21,792 nt of DNA from a virus: the IMG/VR virus record IMGVR_UViG_3300020056_000191, positions 1 through 21,792 of that record. One strand, given 5' to 3'. This document shows, piece by piece, positions 20,792 through 21,792 of the stretch. The notes below the pieces were generated by a model, which was not told the DNA's origin, ran no database searches, and saw only the letters and a list, made by a program, of their open reading frames with translations. A program made the translations under genes and the position numbers. The first letter of the stretch is position 1. The number at the start of each line of letters is the position of its first letter.

Positions 20792-20798
20792 TATTTAT
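20792..20798 (-). promoter_or_regulatory. Late promoter-like GATAAATAC upstream of gp13
   Basis: Minus-strand ATAAATA (20798-20792), overlapping the stop of the preceding gene and 22 bases from the gp13 ATG; likely the promoter of the neck operon. Confidence 0.6.
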
Positions 20799-21322
20799 CA
20801 TATGAGTATGGCTTGACTAACAGCAGCACCACCAACAACTACGTCATATTCAACGTTCCATTCAAGTTCGTCAACTTCAATCCATCTTCGATTAGCACCC
20901 CTACCAGTTCCTCCACTAGATTGACTAACTTGAATCTCTAAATTAGCACCAGCACCATCTGATAATGTAAAATTGCCAGCATCCCAAGTGAGAGAAAAAT
21001 CACTAACAGTATCAGTTGCCGTAAATGTAGATGATGTTAATGTGCCTCCATTGTCAATTACAGCAATTGTAAATTGTGGATTATTACCTCCAGTAGAATC
21101 CTTTCCAACCCGTGCTCTAAATGCCTGATTAACTCCTGTCGTTAAATCTCCAGATGCTGTGGGAAATGACGCCAGAACAGTTGGTGTATTACCATTGGTT
21201 TCTAGGTTCGTCAAAAATACACCATCAGCAGATGCAATAGTGTTATCTACATCGCCAACATTACCAGAAAGTTGTGTCAATGTAAATACTGTACCATCTG
21301 GTACTAAAGTTTCAGTTGCCAT
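20798..21322 (-). CDS. Hypothetical virion structural protein, 174 residues
   Basis: No family recognised. It is rich in Thr, Gly, Ser, Asn and Asp with beta-prone segments (SLTWDAGNFTLSDGAGANLE, FRARVGKDSTGGNNPQFTIA) and a C-terminal RRWIEVDELEWNVEYDVVV. The pattern, with few charged helices and many short strands, suits a carbohydrate-binding-like beta-sandwich or fibre-associated protein. It starts 6 bases after the stop of the fibre-like gene and immediately precedes gp13, a spot where T4-like phages commonly keep fibre or whisker genes. No Shine-Dalgarno sequence is seen. Confidence 0.75.
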   Translation of the reverse strand: MATETLVPDGTVFTLTQLSGNVGDVDNTIASADGVFLTNLETNGNTPTVLASFPTASGDLTTGVNQAFRARVGKDSTGGNNPQFTIAVIDNGGTLTSSTFTATDTVSDFSLTWDAGNFTLSDGAGANLEIQVSQSSGGTGRGANRRWIEVDELEWNVEYDVVVGGAAVSQAILI

Positions 21323-21328
21323 AATTTA

Positions 21329-21792
21329 TTAAGCGGGTACTAATGTGAGTGCTATAGTTGCGTATGTATGAGAACCGCCGTTAGCAGTTAAGTTAAATTC
21401 TAACACATCCCCAGCAGAAATTGAAATAGATAAACTGCCAGTTTTATCTGCGTATTCATTTGTTGCTAATGTAGATGTTATAATATTTGAATATGTTGGT
21501 GCTGATAATAAAGGATATGTTGGTGCTGATGTCCTACTAACAGTAACAGTTAATGCTCCAGATAGCGAACCAACTAATGTATGAGCTGTTAATGTATAAT
21601 CGGCATCAAGAACAACGTGTCCTTTAATGCCCGTAGTAAGTGTTCCACTACCATCACCAATTACAAAGTTAAGTGTCTTGGTATTAGATACAAAATCAAG
21701 ATTGCCTGTAGCATCAATCTTCATTACATCATTAGCAGAACCAACAGAATCAGGGAATGTCAGGTCATATGAAACTGTAGTTGTTGTTCCAG
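21329..21792 (-). CDS. C-terminal part of a fibre-like virion protein (runs off right edge)
   Basis: The reading frame stays open to the right edge, so this is the last 154 or so residues of a longer gene; an internal ATG at 21724 is not the true start. Just before it the frame reads YDLTFPDSVGSANDVMKIDA and then TGNLDFVSNTKTLNFV, the kind of segment often repeated in cyanophage tail-fibre and adhesin proteins. The rest is Thr/Ser/Gly/Leu-rich beta structure. A duplicated SAPTY unit is visible. The receptor or exact location on the virion cannot be told from this fragment. Confidence 0.7.
   Translation of the reverse strand, partial: GTTTTVSYDLTFPDSVGSANDVMKIDATGNLDFVSNTKTLNFVIGDGSGTLTTGIKGHVVLDADYTLTAHTLVGSLSGALTVTVSRTSAPTYPLLSAPTYSNIITSTLATNEYADKTGSLSISISAGDVLEFNLTANGGSHTYATIALTLVPA
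21491..21530. repeat. 16-bp direct repeat in the fibre-like gene
   Basis: ATATGTTGGTGCTGAT occurs at 21491-21506 and again at 21515-21530, a 24-base period, encoding SAPTY twice. An exact copy this short suggests a recent in-frame duplication. Confidence 0.8.

Noticed and set aside
1-21792. tRNA genes, CRISPR arrays, insertion sequences or integrase attachment sites
   Set aside because: No cloverleaf with CCA-proximal pattern, no regular spaced repeats and no transposase or integrase motifs were seen; the coding density leaves little room for them.

Overview
The window is a stretch of a marine T4-like cyanophage genome (a myovirus infecting Synechococcus or Prochlorococcus). This rests on an almost complete T4 head/neck/tail module in T4 order, a T4-type replication/recombination and late-sigma block, and a plastocyanin gene with all copper ligands and an export signal, which is a cyanobacterial electron carrier found in such phages. 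Every gene lies on the minus strand except one, so transcription runs from high to low coordinates.

Layout, in the direction of transcription. (1) 21792-20798: end of a fibre-like virion gene and a second small structural gene. (2) 20770-17748: neck and packaging genes gp13, gp14, gp15 and gp16 (small terminase), tightly overlapped. (3) 17738-15489: an accessory island separating gp16 from gp17. It holds an 85-residue repeat protein, a 265-residue structural-looking protein, a small basic DUF6321-like protein, a short gene apparently needing a -1 frameshift, plastocyanin, and a zinc-knuckle protein. In T4 gp16 and gp17 adjoin; this interval falls in the g15-g18 hyperplastic region known from marine cyanomyoviruses. 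(4) 15499-5648: gp17 (large terminase), gp18 (sheath), gp19 (tube), gp20 (portal), a small core protein, gp21 (prohead protease), gp22 (scaffold) and gp23 (major capsid), closed by a strong intrinsic terminator. (5) 5554-1830: a chain of overlapping genes: two small ORFs, a 2OG-Fe(II) oxygenase-like protein, a second tail-tube-fold protein, UvsY, UvsW and an unknown protein. (6) 1697-1: gp55 (late sigma factor) behind a near-consensus sigma70 promoter, and the start of gp47, with a plus-strand oxygenase-like gene wedged between them.

ATAAATA-type late promoters (TATAAATA in front of gp20) sit in the short gaps of the structural half and were not seen in the gaps of the recombination/gp55 half. 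This matches a gp55-dependent late module and an earlier module read by host-type sigma. Points most worth checking: the candidate programmed -1 frameshift at 16317-16323; a possible gp21-cleaved capsid-targeting leader on the DUF6321 protein; the palindrome shared by divergent promoters upstream of gp55; and a dockerin-like calcium loop in gp15.
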